Shown here one piece after another: positions 1-8,218 of a stretch of DNA of 64,000 nt (its first letter is position 1; the number at the start of each line of letters is the position of its first letter). The DNA is from Desulfatibacillum sp. GTDB lineage: Bacteria; Desulfobacterota; Desulfobacteria; Desulfobacterales; Desulfatibacillaceae. The notes beneath the pieces are model-generated. The model ran no database searches. It was not told the DNA's origin and saw nothing but the letters and a program-made list of their open reading frames with translations. Both the position numbers and the translations under genes were made by a program. The DNA is taken from assembly GCA_016342355.1 (NCBI GenBank), contig JAEINP010000002.1:62001-126000 (forward strand), written 5' to 3'.

Positions 1-186
1 CTCAAAGGAGAAATCCCGCTTGTCACCTTCGCGAACTCCATCACTCTCACTCCAGGCACAATAACCATACAGATTACCGCCGGAAATGAAGTGCGTATTC
101 ATGCCCTGGATTTCACCACCGGTGACCTTGCCGCCCTGAGGCGCATGGAATCCCGAGTGGCCAGGGCTTTTGGGGAGGATATATAA
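1..186 (+). CDS. mrpE: Na+/H+ antiporter subunit MrpE, C-terminal part (gene runs off the left edge)
   Basis: The first 61 codons read as an uninterrupted frame ending in TAA at 184-186. The stretch NSITLTPGTITIQI is the hallmark of the MrpE/MnhE/PhaE family, followed by a short soluble tail. MrpE is a small membrane subunit of the multi-subunit Mrp cation/proton antiporter and is thought to help assembly. The stop directly abuts the ATG of mrpF, as in compact mrp operons. Start and N-terminal membrane segments lie outside the window. Confidence 0.9.
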   Translation, partial: LKGEIPLVTFANSITLTPGTITIQITAGNEVRIHALDFTTGDLAALRRMESRVARAFGEDI

Positions 187-495
187 ATGCATGGTTTTCT
201 TCTTGGCGCAGGATTATTCCTGACCCTGCTTATGGCGATGTCCCTGTACAGAGCTGCTTTGGGCCCCACAGTGCTCGACCAGTTGATAGGGGCGAATGCC
301 ATCGGCTCCAAAACCGTTGTTTTACTGATCATCATCGGCCACTTGTTCGCACGGGTGGACATGTTTGTGGACATCGCCCTGGCCTATGCCATGCTCAATT
401 TCATCGCGGTGCTTGCAGCCTCGCGCTATTTTCACAAGCGCAAAGGCCTGGATTCCGTGGACGAAGAGATTACCCCTCACATTCATTGGGATTAA
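187..495 (+). CDS. mrpF: Na+/H+ antiporter subunit MrpF
   Basis: 102 residues with three hydrophobic segments, the usual size of MrpF/MnhF/PhaF. The motifs RAALGPTVLDQLIGANAIG and VDIALAYAMLNFIAVLAASRYF are typical of the family. It is a small integral inner-membrane subunit of the Mrp antiporter. The ATG follows the mrpE stop without a gap and mrpG starts four bases after its end, so the three genes are translationally coupled. Confidence 0.93.
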   Translation: MHGFLLGAGLFLTLLMAMSLYRAALGPTVLDQLIGANAIGSKTVVLLIIIGHLFARVDMFVDIALAYAMLNFIAVLAASRYFHKRKGLDSVDEEITPHIHWD

Positions 496-499
496 CGGT

Positions 500-829
500 A
501 TGCTACATATTATCGCCATGTTATCCATTGCATGCGGCCTTATCTTCTTTGCAGGAGCGACCGTCGGGATTCTGCGTTTTCCCGACTTTTACACCAGGCT
601 GCATGCCGCGGGAAAACTGGACACTTTGGGGGTTTTGCTCGCCATGGCGGGGTTGGCTCTTTATAATTTGCATCCTTTTTCCATCGAGGCGCTTCTGACG
701 AGCCTCAAAATTCTTTTGGCCGTGGCATTCACTTTCATAGCCAGCCCCACGGCGACCCATGCCATTGTGGACGCCGGGGTTCGCGCCGGACTTCGCCCCT
801 GGACCAAACAGGAGGATGACCAACAATGA
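500..829 (+). CDS. mrpG: Na+/H+ antiporter subunit MrpG
   Basis: 109 residues from the ATG at 500; the open frame extends further upstream but only as overlap with mrpF. The motif GILRFPDFYTRLHAAGKLDTLG is the MrpG/MnhG signature, and three hydrophobic segments are visible. It is a small membrane subunit of the antiporter. It ends in an ATGA overlap with the next gene, whose GGAGG ribosome site (811-815) lies inside mrpG. Confidence 0.93.
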   Translation: MLHIIAMLSIACGLIFFAGATVGILRFPDFYTRLHAAGKLDTLGVLLAMAGLALYNLHPFSIEALLTSLKILLAVAFTFIASPTATHAIVDAGVRAGLRPWTKQEDDQQ

Positions 830-1071
830 TCTGGCAGTTGGATCTGGCCATTCTGACGCTGGTTGCCATTTGTGCGGTGGCTGCCATTACCGTACGCGAT
901 CTGCTAGGGGCGGCTGTGCTTTTTGGAGCCTACAGCTTCATGCTTTGTCTGTTATGGGCTATCATGGGGGCCGTGGACGTGGCCTTTACGGAAGCCTCCG
1001 TGGGCGCCGGGGTCAGCACCGTGTTTTTCATTGCCGCCGTGTTTCGAACAACGAGGAGGACGAAAGATTAA
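826..1071 (+). CDS. MbhD-like (DUF4040) membrane subunit of the Mrp complex
   Basis: 81 residues and three hydrophobic segments. The pattern VRDLLGAAVLFGAYSFMLCL followed by DVAFTEASVGAGVSTVFF matches the DUF4040/MbhD domain. In classical Mrp this domain is part of the large MrpA subunit; in membrane-bound hydrogenases it is a separate subunit. Here it is a stand-alone gene, so MrpA is split. Its ATG overlaps the mrpG stop (ATGA), and its end overlaps the start proposed for the next gene. Confidence 0.88.
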   Translation: MIWQLDLAILTLVAICAVAAITVRDLLGAAVLFGAYSFMLCLLWAIMGAVDVAFTEASVGAGVSTVFFIAAVFRTTRRTKD

Positions 1072-1897
1072 ACGTCTTTGGCTTATACCTGTTTTAGGAT
1101 GTTGGGCCATGCTGATTCATGCGGCCTTGGAATTTCCGGTCTGGGGAGACCCCAACGCACCGGCGCATCTACACGTCGCCCCGGAATATCTGGAAAGAGC
1201 CTATGAGGAAACAGCAACGCCTAACGTGGTTACAGCAATCCTGGCCGACTATCGCGGTTACGACACCATGTTCGAAACCGCCGTTATTTTTTCTGCGGGC
1301 CTTGCCTGCTTCTTTCTGCTCCGGACCCGGTCGCGGAAAGACCCCGGTGACCGCTTTTTCCGTCACCTGGCCACGGATATGGTGATCCGCATACAAAATC
1401 CATCCATGAAGATTCCGGATACCCCTTACCTGCAGCCGATGGACAGCTTCTGGACCCCAAGGAGTACCATCGTGCGGGCGGCAAGCAGGGTGCTTGCGCC
1501 TTTTATCCAACTATACGCCCTGTATGTGGTGGCTCACGGGCACTATAGCCCGGGAGGCGGATTTCAGGGGGGAGTCATCCTGGGGGCGTCGTTTATTTTG
1601 ATAGCTCTTTCCCACGATCTCAGAACCTGCATGAGGCAGACCCCTGAAAAGTTGATTGGAGTGCTGAGCCCCGCAGGCGTGCTGTTTTATGCCGGCGTGG
1701 GAATCCTGTGCGTACTGGCGGGGGGAAATTTTCTGGACTACGGAGCCCTGGCCGGCTGGTTCGGAATGGCCCGGGAGGCGGCCCGCTCTCTGGGAATACT
1801 TTTGGTGGAAATGGGCGTGGCCGCCTGTGTCATGGCCACCATGGTGATCATCTACGCCAATCTTTCTTCCGCCGGCGGTCACCGGCAGGGATTGTAA
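1067..1897 (+). CDS. MbhE-like / MrpB (MnhB) fusion subunit of the Mrp complex
   Basis: About 276 residues. The first ~95 resemble the MbhE-like module (ETATPNVVTAILADYRGYDTMFE), which in typical Mrp is the end of MrpA. The second half is an MnhB domain (VVAHGHYSPGGGFQGGVILG). The frame is open to 923, but that part overlaps the previous gene. The first internal ATG (1109) would remove half of the first membrane helix. An AGGAGG at 1054-1059 lies seven bases before an ATT at 1067, giving a well-formed N-terminus beginning (f)MKRLWLIP, so an ATT start is preferred; ATG 1109 is the fallback. Function and family are firm; the start is an inference. Confidence 0.8.
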   Translation: MKRLWLIPVLGCWAMLIHAALEFPVWGDPNAPAHLHVAPEYLERAYEETATPNVVTAILADYRGYDTMFETAVIFSAGLACFFLLRTRSRKDPGDRFFRHLATDMVIRIQNPSMKIPDTPYLQPMDSFWTPRSTIVRAASRVLAPFIQLYALYVVAHGHYSPGGGFQGGVILGASFILIALSHDLRTCMRQTPEKLIGVLSPAGVLFYAGVGILCVLAGGNFLDYGALAGWFGMAREAARSLGILLVEMGVAACVMATMVIIYANLSSAGGHRQGL

Positions 1898-1902
1898 ACA
1901 AA

Positions 1903-2301
1903 ATGGATGCAATAATAGAAATTGCCATCGCCAAATACAACTACTGGATGTACATCTCCCTTATGATGATCGGACTGTACGCCATAATAGCCAAAAATAA
2001 TTTCGTCAAAAAGATCATCGGCATGAACATCCTTCAGACAGCCATCATTCTGTTTTACATCTCGATCAGCGCAAAGCGTGGCGCTACAATACCCATCATC
2101 CGCCATGCAGAAGGACACGGACATGAGGCTGTTAACGCCATGGAATACATGAATCCCCTTCCTCACGTGCTTATGCTCACGGCTATTGTTGTTGCGGTTG
2201 CCACATTGGGGGTGGCCCTGGCCCTTACGGTCCGTTTATACGCCCGATTCGAAACCCTTGAAGAGGATGAAATCAACGATCAGATACGGGAGGCCCAGTG
2301 A
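1903..2301 (+). CDS. mrpC: Na+/H+ antiporter subunit MrpC (NuoK-like)
   Basis: 132 residues from ATG 1903; an upstream extension of the frame only overlaps the MnhB gene. It contains YAIIAKNNFVKKIIGMNILQ and DPLPHVL-like NPLPHVLMLTAIVV, characteristic of MrpC/MnhC and related to NuoK of complex I. Three membrane segments are seen, with a charged tail rich in Glu. It forms part of the ion path of the antiporter. The TGA stop overlaps the GTG start of mrpD. Confidence 0.93.
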   Translation: MDAIIEIAIAKYNYWMYISLMMIGLYAIIAKNNFVKKIIGMNILQTAIILFYISISAKRGATIPIIRHAEGHGHEAVNAMEYMNPLPHVLMLTAIVVAVATLGVALALTVRLYARFETLEEDEINDQIREAQ

Positions 2302-3773
2302 GCAATTATCCGGCCTTTCTGATTATCGCCCCTCTTTTCGCAGCATGCCTGACAGCCACCGCCGGATGGATTCGGCGTTCCCTTAGCTTCCCCCTGGCGG
2401 TTTCGGGCCTGACAGTTTCTTTTCTCTCTTCCTTAGGGATTGCCGCACGGGTATTGGCCTCCGGAAAATTCCAATATAGCATGGGCGGTTGGGCTCCGCC
2501 TTTGGGTATTGTCCTGGAGTTGGATTACCTTAATACGCCGTTTCTTGTAGTCGTTTCCGGAGCGGCTCTGGTCAGCCTGATAGCCACAAGGCAATTTGTT
2601 GAAAAAGAACAGGAAGCCAAAGCTCCGGCTTTTTATGCCCTGATGGTGCTTGCCGTTACCGGCATGCTGGGCATGGTAGCCACAGGAGACGCCTTCAACC
2701 TGTACGTTCTGCTGGAAATCTCTTCGATCACCGGATACGCCCTGGTGGCCTCGGGAGACCGCTTGGCACCCCTGGCGAGCCTGCGGTATTTGCTTCTTGG
2801 CACCATTGGCGCGTCCTTTTATCTCCTGGGCGTGGGACTCCTGTACATGCTTACGGGAACCCTGAACATGGCGGATTTAAGCAGGCTTCTGCCTCCCTTG
2901 TATGGTTCAAACGCCGTTCTGGCGGCCTTTCTTCTTATTTTGTGCGGAATTTGGTTGAAAGCGGCTTTGTTCCCATTGCACGCGTGGCTTCCGGGCGCCT
3001 ATTCCCACTCAAGCCACGCTTCGGCATGCCTGCTGGCCCCCCTCATGACCAAGGTCATGATTTATGTGATGCTGCGGGTCATGCTTTCGGTTTTTACCCC
3101 CGCTTACATTTTTGATCACCTTTCCTTGGAGGGATTTGTGGTGACTCTTGCCTCCGTGGCCGTGGCGGCAGGCTCTGTCATGGCCCTGGCCCAGCGTAAT
3201 CTTAGGCGCATGGCCGTGTATATTGTAATCGCCGAAGTGGGCTATATGGTCGGCGGCGCCTGGCTGGGAAACCAAACCGGAATCACCGGCGCGGTCCTTC
3301 ACGCCCTGAATGACGTTTTGATGACCCTGTGCCTGTTTCTGGCCATCGCCGCAGTGGCCGGAAGGACCGAAACCCTGGATTTCAAGGATCTCAACGGCCT
3401 TTTCGGCAAAATGCCTTTTACCATGGGAGCACTGGTTCTGGGCGCCATGTCTATCATTGGAGTGCCTCCTGCCTGCGGATTCTTTAGCAAGTGGTTCCTG
3501 CTTCAGGGGGCCATTGAGGCCGGAAGGTTCGATTTTATGGCGGCTCTTCTGTTTTCCAGCCTCATCAATGTGGTCCTGTTTTTCCGAGTGTTCGAGTACG
3601 CCCTGTATTCAGACGGCCACATGCATAAACAGGAAGAGCACGGACAGACAGGCATCCAGGAAGCTCCGCTGTCACTGGTTATTTCCTTATGGGTTGCAGT
3701 GGCCGGAATTCTGGCTGTAGGTTTCTGTTCCGGCCCCATTGTGCGCATGTTCATTCAACCGGCGCTTTTGTGA
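2298..3773 (+). CDS. mrpD: Na+/H+ antiporter subunit MrpD (proton-conducting, NuoN/NuoM-like), copy 1
   Basis: 491 residues from a GTG overlapping the mrpC stop. It is a polytopic membrane protein of the proton-conducting transporter family. Functional landmarks are present: the Glu in YVLLEISSITGYALVASG, the TM7-type Lys in WLKAALFPLHAWLPGAY, and the downstream Lys in LMTKVMIYVML. It is the likely proton- or cation-translocating unit. Two further homologues follow in the same operon. Confidence 0.93.
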   Translation: MSNYPAFLIIAPLFAACLTATAGWIRRSLSFPLAVSGLTVSFLSSLGIAARVLASGKFQYSMGGWAPPLGIVLELDYLNTPFLVVVSGAALVSLIATRQFVEKEQEAKAPAFYALMVLAVTGMLGMVATGDAFNLYVLLEISSITGYALVASGDRLAPLASLRYLLLGTIGASFYLLGVGLLYMLTGTLNMADLSRLLPPLYGSNAVLAAFLLILCGIWLKAALFPLHAWLPGAYSHSSHASACLLAPLMTKVMIYVMLRVMLSVFTPAYIFDHLSLEGFVVTLASVAVAAGSVMALAQRNLRRMAVYIVIAEVGYMVGGAWLGNQTGITGAVLHALNDVLMTLCLFLAIAAVAGRTETLDFKDLNGLFGKMPFTMGALVLGAMSIIGVPPACGFFSKWFLLQGAIEAGRFDFMAALLFSSLINVVLFFRVFEYALYSDGHMHKQEEHGQTGIQEAPLSLVISLWVAVAGILAVGFCSGPIVRMFIQPALL

Positions 3774-3795
3774 AAGCGCCAACCGGAGTCTGAGA

Positions 3796-5274
3796 GTGCA
3801 CGAAATTTACTCCATACGGCCCTTTCTTGCAGTTATCGCGTCCCTGGCTGTGACGCCCATCCTCCTGTCCGCCCGTTCGCCCAATGTTCGGGAGGGATGG
3901 ACCTTTGCGGCGGGCGCTCTGAAACTGGGAATCGTCGTCTCTATGCTGCCGGCTGTGCTTGGCGGATCTGTTTTTTCCTTCCGTTTGGCCGAAATTCTTC
4001 CCGGAATACACTTGGCTTTTCGTGTTGACGCCATGGGCTTGTTATTCGCTCTTGTGGCTTCCACGCTCTGGATCGTGACTTCGGCATATTCCATTGGTTA
4101 CATGCGCGGCCTTAACGAGCATTCCCAAAGCCGGTACTACTGTTTTTTTGCAGTGGCGCTTTCCGCCACCATTGGGGCGGCCTTTGCAGCCAACCTTGTC
4201 ACACTTTACATGTTCTATGAAATTCTTTCCTTCGCCACATATCCTTTGGTCACGCACCATCAGGATGAAGAGGCCAAAATTTCCGGTCGCAAATATCTTT
4301 TCTTTATTGTGGGTGGCTCCGTCGCCCTGGTGCTGCCCGCCATGATTATATGCTACATAAAGGCAGAAACCCTGGATTTTGCGCCCCAGGGATTCCTGTC
4401 GGGGCATGTGGGGCCCGGGCTGACGACAGTCCTTCTTCTGCTTTTTGTATTCGGTATGGCCAAGGCGGCCCTCATGCCCATGCACGCCTGGCTGCCAGCC
4501 GCCATGGTGGCGCCCACTCCTGTTTCCGCCCTCCTCCATGCCGTGGCCGTTGTCAAGGTCGGGGCATTTTCCGTCGCCCGCATTCTTACAGGGGTTTTCG
4601 GAGTCGACCTTCTTGCGGAATATGGACTGGGGACCTTGCTGGCCGTGCTGGCATCCATAACCATGCTCACCGCGTCTTTCATCGCCCTTTCCCAGGACGG
4701 GCTCAAGCGGCGGCTCGCCTTTTCCACTATTGCGCAGCTATCCTACATCCTCCTTGGCGTTGCCCTCCTCACGCCCAAGGGAATTACCGGGGGCCTGGTT
4801 CACATCGCCATGCACGCCTTTGGCAAAATCACTTTGTTTTTCTGCGCGGGAGCCATTTTCGTGGCGACGGGGATAAAAAACATCTCTGAAATGAAAGGAC
4901 TGGGCCGCCGGATGCCCATCACCATGGGGGCATTCTTCGTGGCAAGTCTTTCCGTAATCGGGCTTCCGCCCGGGGGCGGTTTTATTTCCAAATGGTTCCT
5001 GGTTCTGGGAGCTTTGGAAGCGCACGAACTGGTTTTTCTAGTAGTACTGCTTATCAGCTCATTTTTGAATGCGGCCTATTTTCTGCCCATTGCCTACAAC
5101 GCATTTTTCGCTAAGCCGGAAAATGCCGACATGGACGCCGGATTCCAGGAAGCCCCGGCATGGTGCGTGGCGCCCCTGGTGGCGACCACCCTGGCCTCCC
5201 TGTGGCTTTTTTTCAATCCCTGGCCCTTTCTCGATCTAGCGCGGCTTGCCGTTGCACAGGTTACCGGAGGTTGA
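3796..5274 (+). CDS. MrpD-like proton-conducting membrane subunit, copy 2
   Basis: 492 residues from GTG 3796, chosen because the longer frame back to 3739 overlaps mrpD and adds a polar stretch ahead of the first membrane helix. Same superfamily as mrpD: the conserved Glu in MFYEILSFATYPLVT, the TM7-type Lys in FGMAKAALMPMHAWLPAAM, and VVKVGAFSVARI are all kept. It is therefore probably an active ion-translocating subunit. It lies 22 bases after mrpD in the same operon. Confidence 0.9.
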   Translation: MHEIYSIRPFLAVIASLAVTPILLSARSPNVREGWTFAAGALKLGIVVSMLPAVLGGSVFSFRLAEILPGIHLAFRVDAMGLLFALVASTLWIVTSAYSIGYMRGLNEHSQSRYYCFFAVALSATIGAAFAANLVTLYMFYEILSFATYPLVTHHQDEEAKISGRKYLFFIVGGSVALVLPAMIICYIKAETLDFAPQGFLSGHVGPGLTTVLLLLFVFGMAKAALMPMHAWLPAAMVAPTPVSALLHAVAVVKVGAFSVARILTGVFGVDLLAEYGLGTLLAVLASITMLTASFIALSQDGLKRRLAFSTIAQLSYILLGVALLTPKGITGGLVHIAMHAFGKITLFFCAGAIFVATGIKNISEMKGLGRRMPITMGAFFVASLSVIGLPPGGGFISKWFLVLGALEAHELVFLVVLLISSFLNAAYFLPIAYNAFFAKPENADMDAGFQEAPAWCVAPLVATTLASLWLFFNPWPFLDLARLAVAQVTGG

Positions 5275-5276
5275 GC

Positions 5277-5432
5277 ATGCATGAAGAGGCAACCCGGCAG
5301 AACCGGGAAGAAATCATGATTCTGGACCACGAGCCCAAGCCAGGATACCGAACCGCTCTTATTGCGGCGGTGATTGCGGGCATTTTGTGGCTTGCGGTGT
5401 GCTTTGCGGGAGTATTTCATCATGGCGCCTAA
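5277..5432 (+). CDS. small single-pass membrane protein in the Mrp operon
   Basis: 51 residues from ATG 5277, three bases after the preceding stop. The N-terminal half is polar and acidic; the C-terminal half is one hydrophobic helix (ALIAAVIAGILWLAVCFAG). Its ribosome site is the GGAGG at 5267-5271. It overlaps the next gene by 11 bases, so it is part of the operon. I do not recognise a family; an accessory subunit of the antiporter is the contextual guess. Confidence 0.7.
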   Translation: MHEEATRQNREEIMILDHEPKPGYRTALIAAVIAGILWLAVCFAGVFHHGA

Positions 5433-5667
5433 ACCCGGATGGTTCGACAAGCCCGGCAATCTGCGGCTCTTTTTGCGGGCGTTTTATATGGTCCTGGGGG
5501 GGCTTCTGGTGGCGGACCTCTTCGTGCTCAAGCATCCCCATTTTCCATGGGAACATGCGCCTGACTTTTCTGCGGCGTACGGCTTTATTTCCTGTGTGGT
5601 TCTGGTGCTGGTGGCGCGCGGGCTTAGGCGCATCGTGAAACGGCGGGAGGATTACTATGATTCCTGA
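5422..5667 (+). CDS. small two-helix membrane protein in the Mrp operon
   Basis: 81 residues from ATG 5422. Two hydrophobic segments (roughly residues 17-35 and 52-68) are separated by a short loop with HPHFPWE, and the tail is basic. The frame is open further upstream but only inside the preceding small gene. It overlaps the third MrpD-like gene by 11 bases. No family recognised; it resembles the small uncharacterised subunits that accompany split Mrp/Mbh-type complexes. Confidence 0.72.
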   Translation: MAPKPGWFDKPGNLRLFLRAFYMVLGGLLVADLFVLKHPHFPWEHAPDFSAAYGFISCVVLVLVARGLRRIVKRREDYYDS

Positions 5668-7429
5668 CATCCCTCCCGGAATCCTGCTTATCTGCGGGGC
5701 GTTCCTTACCCCCTTTCTCCGGGGCGGAGCACGGAAGGCGTGGCTTCTGATTCTGCCTCTGACCGCTTTGGCCGTGGTGATTGCAGCTCCGGAGGGAACC
5801 CGGTGGACTGTTGATTTTCTGGGCCAAAAGTTGATTCTTTTCCACATGGATCGCTTGTCCCGAGTTTTCGGAATCATTTTCACCCTCATCACGGCAATAG
5901 GCTTTCTATTCGCCCTTCGAGTAGAGGACACCCTCCAGCATACAGCGGCCCTTGTGTATGCTGGAAGCGCTCTGGGGGTCACCTTTGCCGGAGATTTCTT
6001 TTCCCTGTATGTTTACTGGGAGTTCATGGCAATCAGTTCAACATTCCTGGTTCTGGCGCGCCGAACTCCGGAAGCCCGGGCAGCGGCGTTTCGTTACATC
6101 CTCGTACACCTGGCTGGCGGGCTGGTTTTATTGGCGGGAATAGTCCTTCTGTTTTCCCAGACCGGAAGTTTGGCTGTCCGCCACATAGGCCTGAACGGAA
6201 GCGCTTCATGGCTCCTTTTCCTGGGAATCGCCGTGAATGCAGCCATCCCTCCCCTGCATCCGTGGCTCAAGGACGCTTATCCCCAAGCCACGGCCACTGG
6301 CGCCGTATTCCTTTCGGCCTTCACCACCAAAAGCGCCGTTTATCTCATGGCGCGAACCTTTTCCGGCACAGAGCTTCTCATCTGGCTGGGGGCCATCATG
6401 ACCTTTGTCCCCATTTTTTACGCCGTGCTGGAAAACGACATCCGAAGCGTATTATCCTACAGCCTGATCAATCAGGTCGGATTCATGATGTGCGGTGTGG
6501 GAATCGGCACCCAACTGGCCATTAATGGAACAGTGGCCCACGCCTTCTGCCACATCCTTTACAAGGCCCTCTTGTTCATGGCCGCAGGCAGCGTGCTGCA
6601 TGTAACCGGCCGCATCCGATGCACGGATCTGGGAGGGCTGTACAAAACCATGCCCATCACCTGCCTGTTTTGTATTGTCGGGGCGGCATCCATATCGGCC
6701 TTTCCTTTTTTTTCCGGATTCATCAGTAAATCCATGATTGTTTCCGCCGCAGGGTATGGACACCTTGCCGTGGTCTGGCTTATGCTCCAATTTGCTTCAG
6801 CGGGCGTGTTCCACCATGCCGGAATCAAGGTTCCGTACTTCATGTTCTTTTCCCATGACCGGGGTATAGATGCCAAGGAGCCCCCCTTGAACATGCTCCT
6901 GGCAATGGGCATAGCAGCCTTTGTATGTGTCGCCGTAGGAGTTTACCCCAAGCCCCTGTACGCCATTTTGCCTTATCCCGTAGATTACGTCCCGTATACG
7001 GCGACCCATGTGGTCAGCCAATTGCAACTCCTTTTGTTCGGCGCTCTGGCCTTCGCCCTGCTCATGCTGTCAGGCGTCTATCCGCCCGAAATCAGGGCTA
7101 TCAATCTGGACGTGGACTGGTTCTACCGCAAGGGCGCCCGCGCCGCGGACAAGGCTTTATCCACGGTGCTAAACAAAGCCAACAAAATGGCGGACGGGCT
7201 TTTTTTCCAATTCATTCCAGGATGCGCCGCCCGTTTTTCCTCCAACGCCCCTTCGCGCCTTGTGGGTATCCCTTTAGCTTGTTTCTTCTGGCTCATGGGG
7301 TGCAGGGGACAATACCTGGAGTTCAGAATGGACAGCATGCGGAAATCCATTGAGAAGGAATCTTTGCCCGTCGGATGGGCTGCGGCGGCCATCGCTCTGA
7401 TGTTGGTTTTTTTGTATATTTGGAACTAA
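5657..7429 (+). CDS. MrpD-like proton-conducting membrane subunit, copy 3, with altered TM7 lysine site
   Basis: 590 residues, the longest of the three homologues, with extra C-terminal membrane helices. The conserved Glu is present (SLYVYWEFMAISSTF), and TTKSAVYLMAR keeps the downstream Lys. At the TM7 site, where homologues have K-A-A-x-x-P-x-H-x-W-L, it reads VNAAIPPLHPWL, so the lysine is Asn. Ion translocation through this unit may be altered or absent. It overlaps the preceding small gene and ends the operon. Confidence 0.88.
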   Translation: MIPDIPPGILLICGAFLTPFLRGGARKAWLLILPLTALAVVIAAPEGTRWTVDFLGQKLILFHMDRLSRVFGIIFTLITAIGFLFALRVEDTLQHTAALVYAGSALGVTFAGDFFSLYVYWEFMAISSTFLVLARRTPEARAAAFRYILVHLAGGLVLLAGIVLLFSQTGSLAVRHIGLNGSASWLLFLGIAVNAAIPPLHPWLKDAYPQATATGAVFLSAFTTKSAVYLMARTFSGTELLIWLGAIMTFVPIFYAVLENDIRSVLSYSLINQVGFMMCGVGIGTQLAINGTVAHAFCHILYKALLFMAAGSVLHVTGRIRCTDLGGLYKTMPITCLFCIVGAASISAFPFFSGFISKSMIVSAAGYGHLAVVWLMLQFASAGVFHHAGIKVPYFMFFSHDRGIDAKEPPLNMLLAMGIAAFVCVAVGVYPKPLYAILPYPVDYVPYTATHVVSQLQLLLFGALAFALLMLSGVYPPEIRAINLDVDWFYRKGARAADKALSTVLNKANKMADGLFFQFIPGCAARFSSNAPSRLVGIPLACFFWLMGCRGQYLEFRMDSMRKSIEKESLPVGWAAAAIALMLVFLYIWN

Positions 7430-7471
7430 GGCGTTCGATTGCCCAATAGATCGTATCACCGGAGGCGCATT

Positions 7472-7960
7472 ATGCCATCACTGGCCGAAATGAAGAAAAT
7501 CCCTTTAATGTCCTTGCTGTCAGACGACATGCTAAAGCGTGTCATTCCTCTGATTACAGAAGAACGCCGTGCCCCAGAACAAAATGTTTTCACAGAAGGC
7601 GATCCCGCCAACGGCATCTTCATGCTCCTAAGAGGCAAGGCGCTGCTTAACATGTCCGCCTCCAGTTCCGTAAGCGTGTCGGTGTCCGCCATCGATCCGG
7701 GAGACACCTTCGGATGGAGCGCCATTTTGGGCCGAACTTTCTATACGGCGACAGCCGCTTGTGTTGAAGATAGTGTATTTTGGAGACTACCGGGTAAGGA
7801 GTTTTTGGGCCTTCTAAACCAGGACCCAACCATGGGGTATCTGGTTATGGAATTTTTGGCGAAAATCTTGAACGACCGTCTGGAAAAACGCACCACGCAA
7901 CTTTTCAAAACCCTGCTGGAAAACATCGAAATGATTTGCAATCAGGAAGAAGTAGGCTGA
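7472..7960 (+). CDS. cyclic-nucleotide-binding-domain protein (Crp-fold, no DNA-binding domain)
   Basis: 162 residues from ATG 7472, which has GGAGG at 7461-7465; the frame also opens at a TTG at 7439 with no such site. Residues ~15-130 form a cNMP-binding beta-barrel (NVFTEGDPANGIFMLLRGKA, DPGDTFGWSA), followed by a helical tail. A helix-turn-helix is missing, so it is not a Crp-type activator as it stands. It may bind a nucleotide or other ligand and act by protein contact. It follows the Mrp operon by 42 bases and could be co-transcribed. Confidence 0.85.
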   Translation: MPSLAEMKKIPLMSLLSDDMLKRVIPLITEERRAPEQNVFTEGDPANGIFMLLRGKALLNMSASSSVSVSVSAIDPGDTFGWSAILGRTFYTATAACVEDSVFWRLPGKEFLGLLNQDPTMGYLVMEFLAKILNDRLEKRTTQLFKTLLENIEMICNQEEVG

Positions 7961-8111
7961 ATACCAAACAGGCGACGCCAATCAGTGAGCAAGCGCGGAT
8001 ATGGGCGATGGAACCGGCATCGTGGAATACTACGCGGACAAATCCCCCGGTGTCTGTCAGCCAAGCCACACGTAATCCCCCAAAATTGGTTTGAAATGCG
8101 AAAGATTTTTA

Positions 8112-8150
8112 TTGACATGCCTTGCTATCTGGTTTACTGGTTGAACCAGT
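8112..8150 (+). promoter_or_regulatory. candidate promoter with FadR-type palindrome
   Basis: TTGACA (8112-8117) is a consensus -35 box. Over the expected -10 region lies a perfect 15-base palindrome, ACTGGTTGAACCAGT (8136-8150). It contains TGGT-N3-ACCA, the pattern known for FadR-subfamily GntR operators. The downstream gene is a FadR-type regulator, so autoregulation is likely. The -10 element itself is weak (TACTGG at the 17-bp spacing). Confidence 0.6.
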
Positions 8151-8190
8151 GAACCAGTGAACCAGTGAACCAGTTAACCAGTTAACCAAT
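8143..8190 (+). repeat. six-unit 8-bp tandem repeat
   Basis: Units begin at 8143, 8151, 8159, 8167, 8175 and 8183. The first four are GAACCAGT, the fifth TAACCAGT, the sixth TAACCAAT. The array extends the ACCAGT half-site of the palindrome just upstream and ends eight bases before the upstream ATG of the regulator frame. It offers a row of regulator half-sites at 8-bp phase, and is also the kind of tract that can change copy number by slippage. Confidence 0.85.
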
Positions 8191-8218
8191 AAGCCAGATG
8201 ACAAATGTTGAGGCTATT

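Noticed and set aside
8143-8190. Short repeats considered as a CRISPR array
   Set aside because: Units are 8 bases with no spacers.
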